From assembly GCF_003856975.1 (NCBI RefSeq), contig NZ_CP033107.1:2604001-2668000 (forward strand): a DNA stretch of 64,000 nt, written 5' to 3'. Of the stretch, positions 18,009-26,939 are shown in pieces (within the stretch, counting starts at the first letter, position 1; every line of letters starts with the position of its first letter). A program made the translations under genes and the position numbers. The notes beneath the pieces are model-generated. The model saw only the letters and a list, made by a program, of their open reading frames with translations, was not told the DNA's origin and searched no databases. The DNA comes from Plantibacter sp. PA-3-X8 (GTDB lineage: Bacteria; Actinomycetota; Actinomycetes; Actinomycetales; Microbacteriaceae).

Positions 18009-18041
18009 GTCTCCGGACACGTCAGCCGAAAGGGAGCCATC

Positions 18042-18548
18042 ATGACGACGACCGACGCAACCGGCTGGGACGACCGCGTCGCAGCCGTCTGGGCCGACGA
18101 GACCATCGACGACGAGCAGCGCATCGCGGCCATCGACGCCCTGGCCGCCGAGCGTCCGCCGGGTGACGCCCGCGCCGCGTTCGAGGCTGCCGGTGCACGC
18201 GACTCCGCCGGCCACGAGGTCGAGGCCGAGGTCTGCTATCGCGCCGCGCTCGAGGCCGGGCTCGACGAGGAGCACCGTCCGCAGGCGATCATCCAACTGG
18301 CCAGCACCCTCCGCAACCTCGGCCGGACCGCTGAGAGCGTCGTCCTGCTCGAACAGCAGCTCGCGGACGATCCGACCGGTCCGTACGCGGACGCGACCGC
18401 GGCCTTCCTGGCCCTGGCGCTCGCCAGCTCGGGGGACCCGCGTCGAGCGACCGCCGTCGCCCTCCGCGCTCTCGTGCCGCACCTGCCGCGATACCACCGG
18501 TCCGTCCGCGCCTACGCCGACGAACTCGAGACGGATCCGCTCCGCTGA
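18042..18548 (+). CDS. Tetratricopeptide-repeat-like protein
   Basis: Soluble helical protein of 168 residues. Alanine-rich helix pairs resemble degenerate TPRs, for example in residues about 60-85 (CYRAALEAGLDEEHRPQAII) and 90-115 (LRNLGRTAESVVLLEQQL). It is probably a protein-interaction module. It sits between tig and clpP1 behind a terminator, so it has its own promoter, although I could not pick one. GGGAG lies 7 nt before the ATG. The function is unknown. Confidence 0.75.
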   Translation: MTTTDATGWDDRVAAVWADETIDDEQRIAAIDALAAERPPGDARAAFEAAGARDSAGHEVEAEVCYRAALEAGLDEEHRPQAIIQLASTLRNLGRTAESVVLLEQQLADDPTGPYADATAAFLALALASSGDPRRATAVALRALVPHLPRYHRSVRAYADELETDPLR

Positions 18549-18583
18549 GCCCCGACGGTCGCACGGTCCGTCCGCTCGCCGTC

Positions 18584-18594
18584 CGCTGCCGGCG
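18584..18594. promoter_or_regulatory. Candidate ClgR operator upstream of clpP1
   Basis: A CGC-N5-GCG core followed by AAC lies about 100 bp before clpP1. ClgR controls clpP operons in Corynebacterium and Streptomyces through a palindrome of this spacing. The match is partial (two consensus positions fail), so this is a suggestion only. Confidence 0.25.
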
Positions 18595-18692
18595 AACCCC
18601 GTCGCCCGGGAGTCTGCCGAGGGCGAACAGGGCGTTGGTGGTGCGTCGCCTCCGATAGATTCGAACCACTGCACAACCGAAACGGAGCGATA

Positions 18693-19286
18693 ATGGCCGA
18701 ACCACAGTTCTCGCCCAGTGTCTTTGACCGCCTGCTGAAGGACCGGATCATCTGGCTGGGCGCCGAGGTCCGCGACGAGAACGCGAACGAGATCGCGGCC
18801 AAGCTGCTGCTCCTCGCCGCGGACGACCCGAAGCGCGACATCTACCTCTACATCAACTCGCCCGGTGGCTCCATCACGGCCGGCATGGCCATCTACGACA
18901 CCATGCAGTTCGTGCCGAACGACATCGTCACGGTCGGTATCGGCATGGCCGCATCGATGGGTCAGCTCCTCCTCACGGCCGGCACCAAGGGCAAGCGCTA
19001 CATCACCCCGAACGCCCGCGTGCTCCTCCACCAGCCGCACGGCGGATTCGGCGGGACGTCGAGCGACATCCAGACCCAGGCGCAGCTCATCCTCGACATG
19101 AAGCGCCGTCTCGCCGAGATCACCGCGGCGCAGACCGGCAAGAGCGTCGAGCAGATCAACGCCGATGGCGACCGCGACCGCTGGTTCAACGCCGAAGAGG
19201 CGCTCGAATACGGTTTCGTCGACCACCTCCGTGAGTCCGCGCTCGACGTGGCCGGCGGCGGCGGAACCGTCGACAGCGACAAGTAA
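18693..19286 (+). CDS. clpP1: ATP-dependent Clp protease proteolytic subunit 1
   Basis: Serine peptidase subunit of the mixed ClpP1P2 tetradecamer. The catalytic serine is Ser88 in GMAASMGQ, the histidine is His113 in LLHQPHGG, and the aspartate lies near 162 in the [10 protein letters not shown] stretch. At 197 residues it is the usual length. The ATG has a CGGAG site. clpP2 follows after 21 bp, which shows one operon. In actinobacteria both subunits are needed for activity and act with ClpX or ClpC. Confidence 0.97.
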   Translation: MAEPQFSPSVFDRLLKDRIIWLGAEVRDENANEIAAKLLLLAADDPKRDIYLYINSPGGSITAGMAIYDTMQFVPNDIVTVGIGMAASMGQLLLTAGTKGKRYITPNARVLLHQPHGGFGGTSSDIQTQAQLILDMKRRLAEITAAQTGKSVEQINADGDRDRWFNAEEALEYGFVDHLRESALDVAGGGGTVDSDK

Positions 19287-19307
19287 CCCGGCTTCGACCA
19301 GACAGGA

Positions 19308-19985
19308 ATGCAACACATGGAGACTCCAACGTTCAGTGCGGCGGGCCGCTCGCTGCAGATGCCGGGTGCTCGCTACATCCTCCCGAGCTTCGAAGAGCGC
19401 ACGGCCTACGGCTACAAGCGCCAGGACCCGTACGCGAAGCTGTTCGAGGACCGCATCATCTTCCTCGGCGTGCAGGTCGACGACGCATCGGCCGACGACA
19501 TCATGGCCCAGCTGCTCGTGCTCGAGAGCATGGACCCCGACCGCGACATCGTCATGTACATCAACTCACCCGGTGGCTCGTTCACCGCGATGACGGCGAT
19601 CTACGACACGATGCAGTACATCCGTCCGCACGTCATGACGGTGGTCCTCGGACAGGCGGCCTCCGCCGCTGCCGTGCTCACCGCCGCCGGCACGCCGGGC
19701 AAGCGCCTGGCCCTCCCGAACGCCCGCATCCTGATCCACCAGCCCGCCGTCGGCGAGGCCGGCCACGGACAGGCTTCGGACATCGAGATCCAGGCGGCCG
19801 AGATCCTCCGCATGCGCGGCTGGCTCGAGTCGACCCTCGCACACCACTCCAACCGTTCGGTGGAGCAGGTCAACAAGGACATCGACCGCGACAAGATCCT
19901 CTCGGCCGCCGAGGCGCTCGAGTACGGTCTCATCGACCAGGTGCTCACCTCGCGGAAGAACCCGGTCGCGGCCATCACGGCCTGA
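19308..19985 (+). CDS. clpP2: ATP-dependent Clp protease proteolytic subunit 2
   Basis: Second subunit of the ClpP1P2 complex, 225 residues. The catalytic serine is Ser116 in GQAASAAA and the histidine His141 in LIHQPAVG; the aspartate follows in NKDIDRDK. It carries a longer N-terminus (about 35 residues before the handle region) than clpP1, a common trait of actinobacterial ClpP2. It is co-transcribed with clpP1 and followed by a hairpin before clpX. Confidence 0.97.
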   Translation: MQHMETPTFSAAGRSLQMPGARYILPSFEERTAYGYKRQDPYAKLFEDRIIFLGVQVDDASADDIMAQLLVLESMDPDRDIVMYINSPGGSFTAMTAIYDTMQYIRPHVMTVVLGQAASAAAVLTAAGTPGKRLALPNARILIHQPAVGEAGHGQASDIEIQAAEILRMRGWLESTLAHHSNRSVEQVNKDIDRDKILSAAEALEYGLIDQVLTSRKNPVAAITA

Positions 19986-20004
19986 CCCGGCTCCCGTGCT
20001 CACG

Positions 20005-20041
20005 ACTCGGCGCGTCATCCCAGCGGGGTGGCGCGCCGAGT
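20005..20041 (+). terminator. Hairpin between clpP2 and clpX
   Basis: A 17-bp stem with two G-U pairs (20005-20021 with 20025-20041) and a 3-nt loop, followed by a TAGGCT -10 box at 20058-20063. It probably ends clpP1P2 transcripts, at least in part. Confidence 0.65.
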
Positions 20042-20057
20042 TGTCGCAGGGACAGGT

Positions 20058-20063
20058 TAGGCT
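20058..20063 (+). promoter_or_regulatory. -10 box of clpX
   Basis: TAGGCT, 33 bp before the clpX ATG and just after the clpP2 hairpin, so clpX can be expressed separately. Confidence 0.4.
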
Positions 20064-20096
20064 CGGAGCACCGAATCTCCAGGGAGAGGGAAAGAC

Positions 20097-21374
<1,278 letters not shown>

Positions 21375-21393
21375 ACGACGCCCGGCGGTCATC

Positions 21394-21438
21394 AGCCCGC
21401 CGCAGCCCTCGGATCCTCCGGAGTGGCTGCGGCGGGCT
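21394..21438. terminator. Shared terminator of clpX and the M3 peptidase
   Basis: A perfect 14-bp stem (21394-21407 with 21425-21438) with a 17-nt loop between convergent genes. Confidence 0.8.
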
Positions 21439-21445
21439 TCGTCGT

Positions 21446-23479
21446 TCAGTCTTCGAGCCCGCGGCGTCGGAGGAGCGGCTCGATGACCGCGTCGCGCCCA
21501 CGGAAGTCGCGGTAGGCCTCCAGAGGATCCTTCGAACCGCCGACCCCGAGGAGCTTGGTGCGGAATCGGTCGCCGTTCTCCCTCGTCAGTCCGCCGTTCT
21601 CCGTGAACCAGTCGACGGTGTCCGCGTCGAGCACCTCGCTCCAGATGTACGAGTAGTAGCCGGCGTCGTATCCGCCCGAGAAGGTGTGGGCGAAGTACGT
21701 GCTCGCGTACCGGGGCGGCACGGCCGGATTGTCGAGCCCGGCGGACCGGAGTGCCGCCGCTTCGAACGCCTCCACATCGTCGACCCGGTCATCTGCACCG
21801 ATGCTGTGCCACGCCTGGTCGAGCATCGCCGCAGCGAGGTACTCGCTCGTCGAGAAACCCTCGTTGAAGCCCTCGGACGCCTGGAGCTTCGCCACCAGTT
21901 CCTGCGGCATCGGCTCACCGGTCTCGACGTGCCTGGCGTAGCCGGCGAGCACCTCGGGCCACAGCATCCACATCTCGTTCACCTGGCTCGGGAACTCGAC
22001 GAAGTCCCGGAAGACGTTCGTACCGGAGAACCGCGGGTACTCGACCTCCGCGAAGAGACCGTGCAGCGCGTGGCCGAACTCATGGAAGAAGGTCGTGACC
22101 TCGTCGAGACTCAGCAGGGTCGGCTCGCCCTCGGCCGGCTTCGGGACGTTCAGGTTGTTGACCACGACGGTGGGCTGGTCGAGCAGGCGGTTCTGGGAGA
22201 TGAGCGCGTTCATCCAGGCGCCGCCGCGCTTGCTGTCGCGGGTGTACAGGTCGAGGAGGTACAGGCCGAGGCCGGAGCCGTCCTCGTTCCAGACCTCGAA
22301 GACACGGACGTCGGGGTGGTAGCCCCGGAGATCGGTCCGTTCGGCGAAGGTGATGCCGTAGAGCTTGGTCGCTGCGGCGAACACGCCGTCGAAGAGGACC
22401 CGCTCCGCTTCGAAGTAGGGGCGCATCACGCTGGTGTCGACATCGAACCGGTCGATCCTGACCTGCTCGGTCGCGAACGGCCAATCCCAGGCCTCGACGG
22501 TCTCGAGACCGGTGACCCGCTCGAGCTCGCGCTGTTCCCGATCCGCGTTGCGGGCGGCGGGGATCGCCAGACGGGAGAGGAGCGCTGCGACGGCCTCCGG
22601 GGTCCCCGCGGTCTGGTCCGCGGTGACCACTGCCGCGTGCGACGGGAACCCCAGGAGCGCGGCGCGCTCGGCTCGGAGACGGGTGATCTCGAGGACGAGG
22701 TCGCGGTTGTCGTTCGGTCCGCCGTGCGTGCCGCGGGCACGGGAGGCCGTCATGATCCGCTCGCGGACGCCACGGTGCGTCAACGACGACAGCGCCGGAT
22801 GGCCCGTCGGGAGGACGAGGGTGACGAGCCAGCCGTCGAGGCCTCGCTCGGCGGCCGCCTGGGCCGCGGCGGAGATCTCGCCCGCACTCAGGCCGTCGAG
22901 CTCCTCGGCATCGGTGAGGTGGACGGCGAGCTCGTTGGTGTCGGCCAGGAGCCGCTTCTCGAACCGGGTGGTCAGTGTCGAGAGGCGGAGATTGAGGTCG
23001 GAGAGCCGCTGCTTCTCCTCGGCGTCGAGACCGGCGCCCGCGAGCGTGTGCTCGCTGTACACGCGTCGGACCAGGTAGACCGCCTCGGCGGTCAGCTGGA
23101 GGTCGTCGAGACTCGCGTGGACCGCCGCGATCCGCGCGTACAGCGCGGGGTCGAGCCTGATCGCGTCCTCGTGGGCGGCCAGCTGCGGAGCGAGCTCCTC
23201 CTCGAGTTCATTGGTGAACGCGGAGCTGTCCGCCGAACTCTGATTGAAGAAGACCGCTGCGACCCGCCGGAGGATCGCGCCGCTCCGTTCGAGCGGGATC
23301 AGCGTGTTCTCGAAGGTCGGCGCGTCGTCCTGCGCGGTGATCGCCGCGATCTCATCGAGTTGCTGCGCGAACCCGGCTGTGAAGGCGGGGCGGAAGTGCT
23401 CCGCGCGGATCTCGCCGAACGGCGGCAGCTGATAGGGGAGCGTGCTCGGCTCGAGGAACGGATTCGTGTGTGATTCCAT
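21446..23479 (-). CDS. M3 family metallopeptidase (dipeptidyl carboxypeptidase/oligopeptidase A type)
   Basis: Cytosolic zinc peptidase of 677 residues. The zinc motif HEFGH with the extension ALHGLF is in the C-terminal third, and the later glutamate ligand follows in the NEMWMLWPEVL region. Length and N-terminus (NPFLEPSTLPYQLPPF) match Dcp/PrlC-type enzymes that trim oligopeptides. It may work downstream of the Clp protease, whose gene lies convergently next to it; that link is positional only. The ATG has an AGGG site. Confidence 0.95.
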   Translation of the reverse strand: MESHTNPFLEPSTLPYQLPPFGEIRAEHFRPAFTAGFAQQLDEIAAITAQDDAPTFENTLIPLERSGAILRRVAAVFFNQSSADSSAFTNELEEELAPQLAAHEDAIRLDPALYARIAAVHASLDDLQLTAEAVYLVRRVYSEHTLAGAGLDAEEKQRLSDLNLRLSTLTTRFEKRLLADTNELAVHLTDAEELDGLSAGEISAAAQAAAERGLDGWLVTLVLPTGHPALSSLTHRGVRERIMTASRARGTHGGPNDNRDLVLEITRLRAERAALLGFPSHAAVVTADQTAGTPEAVAALLSRLAIPAARNADREQRELERVTGLETVEAWDWPFATEQVRIDRFDVDTSVMRPYFEAERVLFDGVFAAATKLYGITFAERTDLRGYHPDVRVFEVWNEDGSGLGLYLLDLYTRDSKRGGAWMNALISQNRLLDQPTVVVNNLNVPKPAEGEPTLLSLDEVTTFFHEFGHALHGLFAEVEYPRFSGTNVFRDFVEFPSQVNEMWMLWPEVLAGYARHVETGEPMPQELVAKLQASEGFNEGFSTSEYLAAAMLDQAWHSIGADDRVDDVEAFEAAALRSAGLDNPAVPPRYASTYFAHTFSGGYDAGYYSYIWSEVLDADTVDWFTENGGLTRENGDRFRTKLLGVGGSKDPLEAYRDFRGRDAVIEPLLRRRGLED

Positions 23480-23512
23480 ACCTCACCCTATCCAGCGTGC
23501 CGGGGAGGAGGC

Positions 23513-23767
23513 TCAGTCCTCGTCGTCGTGGTCGTCGTCCGGTCGGGTGAGGCTGACGGATCCGTCCGCGTGCTGACGGATGGTCGTACCGTCGTCGAGC
23601 TCGACCACGGGCCGGCGTTCGAGCCAGGTGAGGGTCCAGCGCCACGAGGACGTGTCGACACCCTGCGCGAGCAACTCATGCTCCTCAGCGGCGATGGCCG
23701 TCTGCACCGGCGTCGGCACGTTCTCCGGTGGCTTGGCGCCGAAGGCCCAGCGGGTTCCGAGTTGCAT
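23513..23767 (-). CDS. 84-residue protein of unknown function
   Basis: A small soluble protein with a very acidic C-terminus (PDDDHDDED). The N-terminal region (GAKPPENVP) and the body (SSWRWTLTWLERRPVVELDDG) match no family I know. The ATG at 23767 overlaps the GNAT stop in TGATG, so it is the last gene of the valS-GNAT unit. The frame is open upstream to 23860, but that part overlaps the acetyltransferase and lacks a ribosome site. Confidence 0.7.
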   Translation of the reverse strand: MQLGTRWAFGAKPPENVPTPVQTAIAAEEHELLAQGVDTSSWRWTLTWLERRPVVELDDGTTIRQHADGSVSLTRPDDDHDDED

Positions 23768-24213
23768 CACGGCTCCAGGTCGTAGGTGACCCAGCTCGTG
23801 CGGGTCGCCAGCTTGTCGTACACGGCCTGGGCGCGCTCGTTGTCGGCGGCGGTGATCCACCGGACGACGCTGTGACCGTCCGCCTTCGCGAGGTCGCGGA
23901 CGTGCTCGATCAGCGCGGTCCCGACCCCGCCGGTGCGGGCGTCCTCGGCGACGAAGAGGTCGTCGAGGTAGAGCCCGGTCCCACCGGCGAGGGCACGGGG
24001 GAACACGCGATAGTGGGCGAGCCCGACGAGGGCGCCCTGTGCGTCCTCAGCGACGAGCGCGGTCAACGGATGGGTCGGGTCGCTGAGCCAGCCCCACACG
24101 AGCACGGCCTTCTCGTCGGTCAGGGGGTTGCCGTAGAACTCCCCGTAGCCGGAGTACAGCGCGTGCCAGGCGAACAGGTCGCTCTCGACGGCGGGACGGA
24201 TGGTGACGCTCAT
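23767..24213 (-). CDS. GNAT family N-acetyltransferase
   Basis: Acetyl-CoA-dependent transferase of 148 residues. Motif A with the pyrophosphate-binding loop is in the stretch FVAEDARTGGVGTALIEHV, and motif B follows (NERAQAVYDKL). The acceptor is unknown. The ATG overlaps the valS stop in ATGA and the stop overlaps the 84-residue gene, so all three are translationally linked. Whether it acts on tRNA, the synthetase or a small molecule cannot be told. Confidence 0.88.
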   Translation of the reverse strand: MSVTIRPAVESDLFAWHALYSGYGEFYGNPLTDEKAVLVWGWLSDPTHPLTALVAEDAQGALVGLAHYRVFPRALAGGTGLYLDDLFVAEDARTGGVGTALIEHVRDLAKADGHSVVRWITAADNERAQAVYDKLATRTSWVTYDLEP

Positions 24214-26807
24214 GCGCGTGCCTCCTCGGCGTCGGCCGCCGGCATGAAGACGATGTCGCCGACCGACAGGACGTCGGCGGTGCGGAACTCGAGGGACTCG
24301 ATGCGTCCGACGGCGCGGAGGTCGTCTGCGACGAGCTCGAGCAGCTCGATCGATGCGGCGGGTCCGGCGATGACCGCGGAGTCCACCGGGGTCTTCTGGG
24401 ACGCCTTGGCGTCGGTCTTCGCGCGCCGGATGCCCGTGAGCGCCTCGCTCGCGAGCTGCAGCACCTGCGGTTCGCCCGCCGCGAGTCCTGCGAACTCCTC
24501 GTCGGTCGGCCAGCTGGCACGGTGCACGGAGCCGTCGTGCGTCCAGGACCAGGCTTCCTCGGCCGCGAACGGGATGAACGGGGCGAACAGGCGGAGCAGG
24601 GTAGAGAGCGCGATCCGCAGCGCGGCCACCGCCGAAGCCTGCTCAGGGCTCTCTTCGCCGTAGGCCCGCTCCTTGACGAGCTCGAGGTAGTCGTCGCAGA
24701 ACGTCCAGAAGAACGCCTCGGTGAGCTCGAGGGCGCGCGCGTGGTCGTAACCGGCCAGCGCACTGCTGGCGTCGGCGACGGTCTTGCGGAGCACGCTCAG
24801 CATGGCGAGGTCGACGGCCTCCGTCACCGGGGCGTCCTCACGACCGGTGAACCCGAGGATGAACTTCGAGGCGTTGAGCACCTTGATCGCCAGGCGCCGG
24901 CCGATCTTGATCTGCGTCGGGTTCTGCGGGTCGAAGGCGGCGTCGGTGCCGAGACGGCTCGAGGCCGCCCAGTAGCGGACGGCGTCCGAACCGTGCTGCT
25001 CGAGCATGGCCGCCGGCGTGACGACGTTGCCCTTCGACTTCGACATCTTCTTGCGGTCGGGGTCGACGATGAAGCCGGACACGGAGGCGTGCTCCCACGG
25101 CTTCCGGTCGTACTCGAGGACGCTGCGGAGCATGGTGGAGAACAGCCAGGTGCGGATGATGTCCTGACCCTGCGGGCGCAGCGAGTACGGGAAAACGAGG
25201 TCCCAGAGCTCGGGGTCGCGCTCCCAGCCGCCGGCGAGCTGCGGGGTGAGGCTCGACGTGGCCCAGGTGTCCATGACGTCGACCTCGCCCACGAACCCAC
25301 CGGGGACACCGCGCTGCGACTCGTCGTAACCGGGTGCGGCATCGCTGGACGGGTCGACGGGCAGAGCGGCGTGGTCTGGCGCGATCGGCTGGTCGTAGAC
25401 CGGGTTGCCGTCGGCGTCGAGCGGGTACCAGAGGGGGATCGGCACTCCGAAGAAGCGCTGGCGGGAGATCAACCAGTCGCCGGACAGGCCACCGACCCAG
25501 TTCTCGTAGCGCACGCGCATGAAGTCGGGGTGCCACTCGAGCTCCGAGCCGAGTTCGAGGAGGCGGCCGCGGAGCTGTTCGTCGCGGGCGCCGTTGCGGA
25601 TGTACCACTGGCGGGTCGAGACGATCTCGAGCGGCTTGTCGCCCTTCTCGAAGAACTTCACCGGGTGGGTGATCTGTTTCGGCTCACCGATCAGGTCGCC
25701 CGAGGCTGCGAGGAGGTCGACCACGGTCTGCTTGGCGCTGAAGACGGTCTTCCCGGCGAGCTGCGCGTACGCCTCGAGGCCGGCTTCGGAGGTGATCGCC
25801 TCAGGCGCCTCCGAGATGACGCGGCCGTCGAAGCCGAGGATCGCTCGGTTGGGGAGGTCGAGTTCGCGCCACCACACGATGTCGGTGATGTCGCCGAAGG
25901 TGCACACCATCGCGATGCCGGCGCCCTTGTCGGGCTGGGCGAGGTGGTGGGCGAGCACGGGCACCTCGACGCCGAACACGGGCGTGGTCACGGTCGTGCC
26001 GAACAGCGGCTTGAAGCGCTCGTCGTCGGGGTGGGCGACGAGGGCGACGCAGGCGGGGAGGAGCTCCGGCCGTGTGGTCTCGATCTCGATGGTGCCGCCG
26101 TCGGGGCGGTGGAAGGAGAGTCGGCGGTAGGTGCCCGGCTGCTCCTTGTCCTCGAGCTCCGCCTGGGCGACCGCCGTGCGGAAGGTGACGTCCCAGAGGG
26201 TCGGCGCCATGGCCTGGTAGGCCTCACCGCGGTCCAGGTTGCGCAGGAACGCGAGCTGGCTCGCCGTGATCGACTCGTCGCCGATGGTGCGGTAGCTCTG
26301 CGTCCAGTCCACGGAGAGGCCGAGCGCACGCCAGACGGCCTCGAACTGCTGCTCGTCCTCGACAGTGAGGCGCTCGCACAGCTCGATGAAGTTGCGACGC
26401 GAGATCGGGATCTGGTCGGCCGCCTTGGTGCTCTTGTTGTCGCCACCCTCGAACGGCGGGGTGAAGTCCGCGTCGTAGGGGAGCGTCGGGTCGCACCGGA
26501 CGCCGTAGTAGTTCTGGACGCGGCGTTCGGTCGGGAGGCCGTTGTCGTCCCAGCCCATGGGGTAGAAGACACGCTTGCCGGTCATCCGCTGGTAGCGGGC
26601 GATCACGTCGGTGTGCGTGTAGCTGAAGACGTGACCGATGTGCAGGGAGCCGGATGCGGTCGGCGGCGGGGTGTCGATCGAGTAGATGCACTCACGCGTG
26701 GCGCCGTCGCGCTCGAACCGGTAGGTCCCCGCGGACTCCCAGGAGGAGCCCCACTTCTGCTCGAGACCTTCGAGGGCCGGCTTGTCCGGGATGCTGGCAG
26801 CGGTCAT
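24210..26807 (-). CDS. valS: Valyl-tRNA synthetase
   Basis: Charges tRNA-Val. The 865-residue class I synthetase has HIGH at residues 56-59 and KMSKS at about 583-588 (in DRKKMSKSKGN), with a connective editing domain between them. The frame remains open for about 1 kb upstream through the divergent gene, but ATG 26807 has AGGAG 8 nt upstream and starts where the family does. The C-terminal coiled coil of longer ValS proteins is absent. A TAGCAT -10 box is at 26872-26877. Confidence 0.97.
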   Translation of the reverse strand: MTAASIPDKPALEGLEQKWGSSWESAGTYRFERDGATRECIYSIDTPPPTASGSLHIGHVFSYTHTDVIARYQRMTGKRVFYPMGWDDNGLPTERRVQNYYGVRCDPTLPYDADFTPPFEGGDNKSTKAADQIPISRRNFIELCERLTVEDEQQFEAVWRALGLSVDWTQSYRTIGDESITASQLAFLRNLDRGEAYQAMAPTLWDVTFRTAVAQAELEDKEQPGTYRRLSFHRPDGGTIEIETTRPELLPACVALVAHPDDERFKPLFGTTVTTPVFGVEVPVLAHHLAQPDKGAGIAMVCTFGDITDIVWWRELDLPNRAILGFDGRVISEAPEAITSEAGLEAYAQLAGKTVFSAKQTVVDLLAASGDLIGEPKQITHPVKFFEKGDKPLEIVSTRQWYIRNGARDEQLRGRLLELGSELEWHPDFMRVRYENWVGGLSGDWLISRQRFFGVPIPLWYPLDADGNPVYDQPIAPDHAALPVDPSSDAAPGYDESQRGVPGGFVGEVDVMDTWATSSLTPQLAGGWERDPELWDLVFPYSLRPQGQDIIRTWLFSTMLRSVLEYDRKPWEHASVSGFIVDPDRKKMSKSKGNVVTPAAMLEQHGSDAVRYWAASSRLGTDAAFDPQNPTQIKIGRRLAIKVLNASKFILGFTGREDAPVTEAVDLAMLSVLRKTVADASSALAGYDHARALELTEAFFWTFCDDYLELVKERAYGEESPEQASAVAALRIALSTLLRLFAPFIPFAAEEAWSWTHDGSVHRASWPTDEEFAGLAAGEPQVLQLASEALTGIRRAKTDAKASQKTPVDSAVIAGPAASIELLELVADDLRAVGRIESLEFRTADVLSVGDIVFMPAADAEEARA

Positions 26808-26871
26808 GAGGCGATCTCCTGCTGATATGTGCGGCACCGTGTCTGCGTGCCTGAGTGTGTGGGAACATCCC

Positions 26872-26877
26872 ATGCTA
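26872..26877 (-). promoter_or_regulatory. -10 box of valS
   Basis: TAGCAT on the minus strand, 64 bp before the ATG. No T-box motif is present in the leader. Confidence 0.4.
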
Positions 26878-26927
26878 TCGCAGGGGACCGGGAGGACGCC
26901 GGACCGCAGACCGTCATCCTCCGCCGA

Positions 26928-26933
26928 TAGCAT
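26928..26933 (+). promoter_or_regulatory. Leaderless -10 box of the acyltransferase gene
   Basis: TAGCAT, 6 nt before the GTG at 26940; this fixes the start. It faces away from the valS box 51 bp off. Confidence 0.5.
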
Positions 26934-26939
26934 CGGACC

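Noticed and set aside
16191..19316. A minus-strand frame of 1041 codons
   Set aside because: It is antisense to tRNA-Pro, tig, the TPR gene and clpP1, and its composition is that of a shadow frame in high-GC DNA with no family motif.
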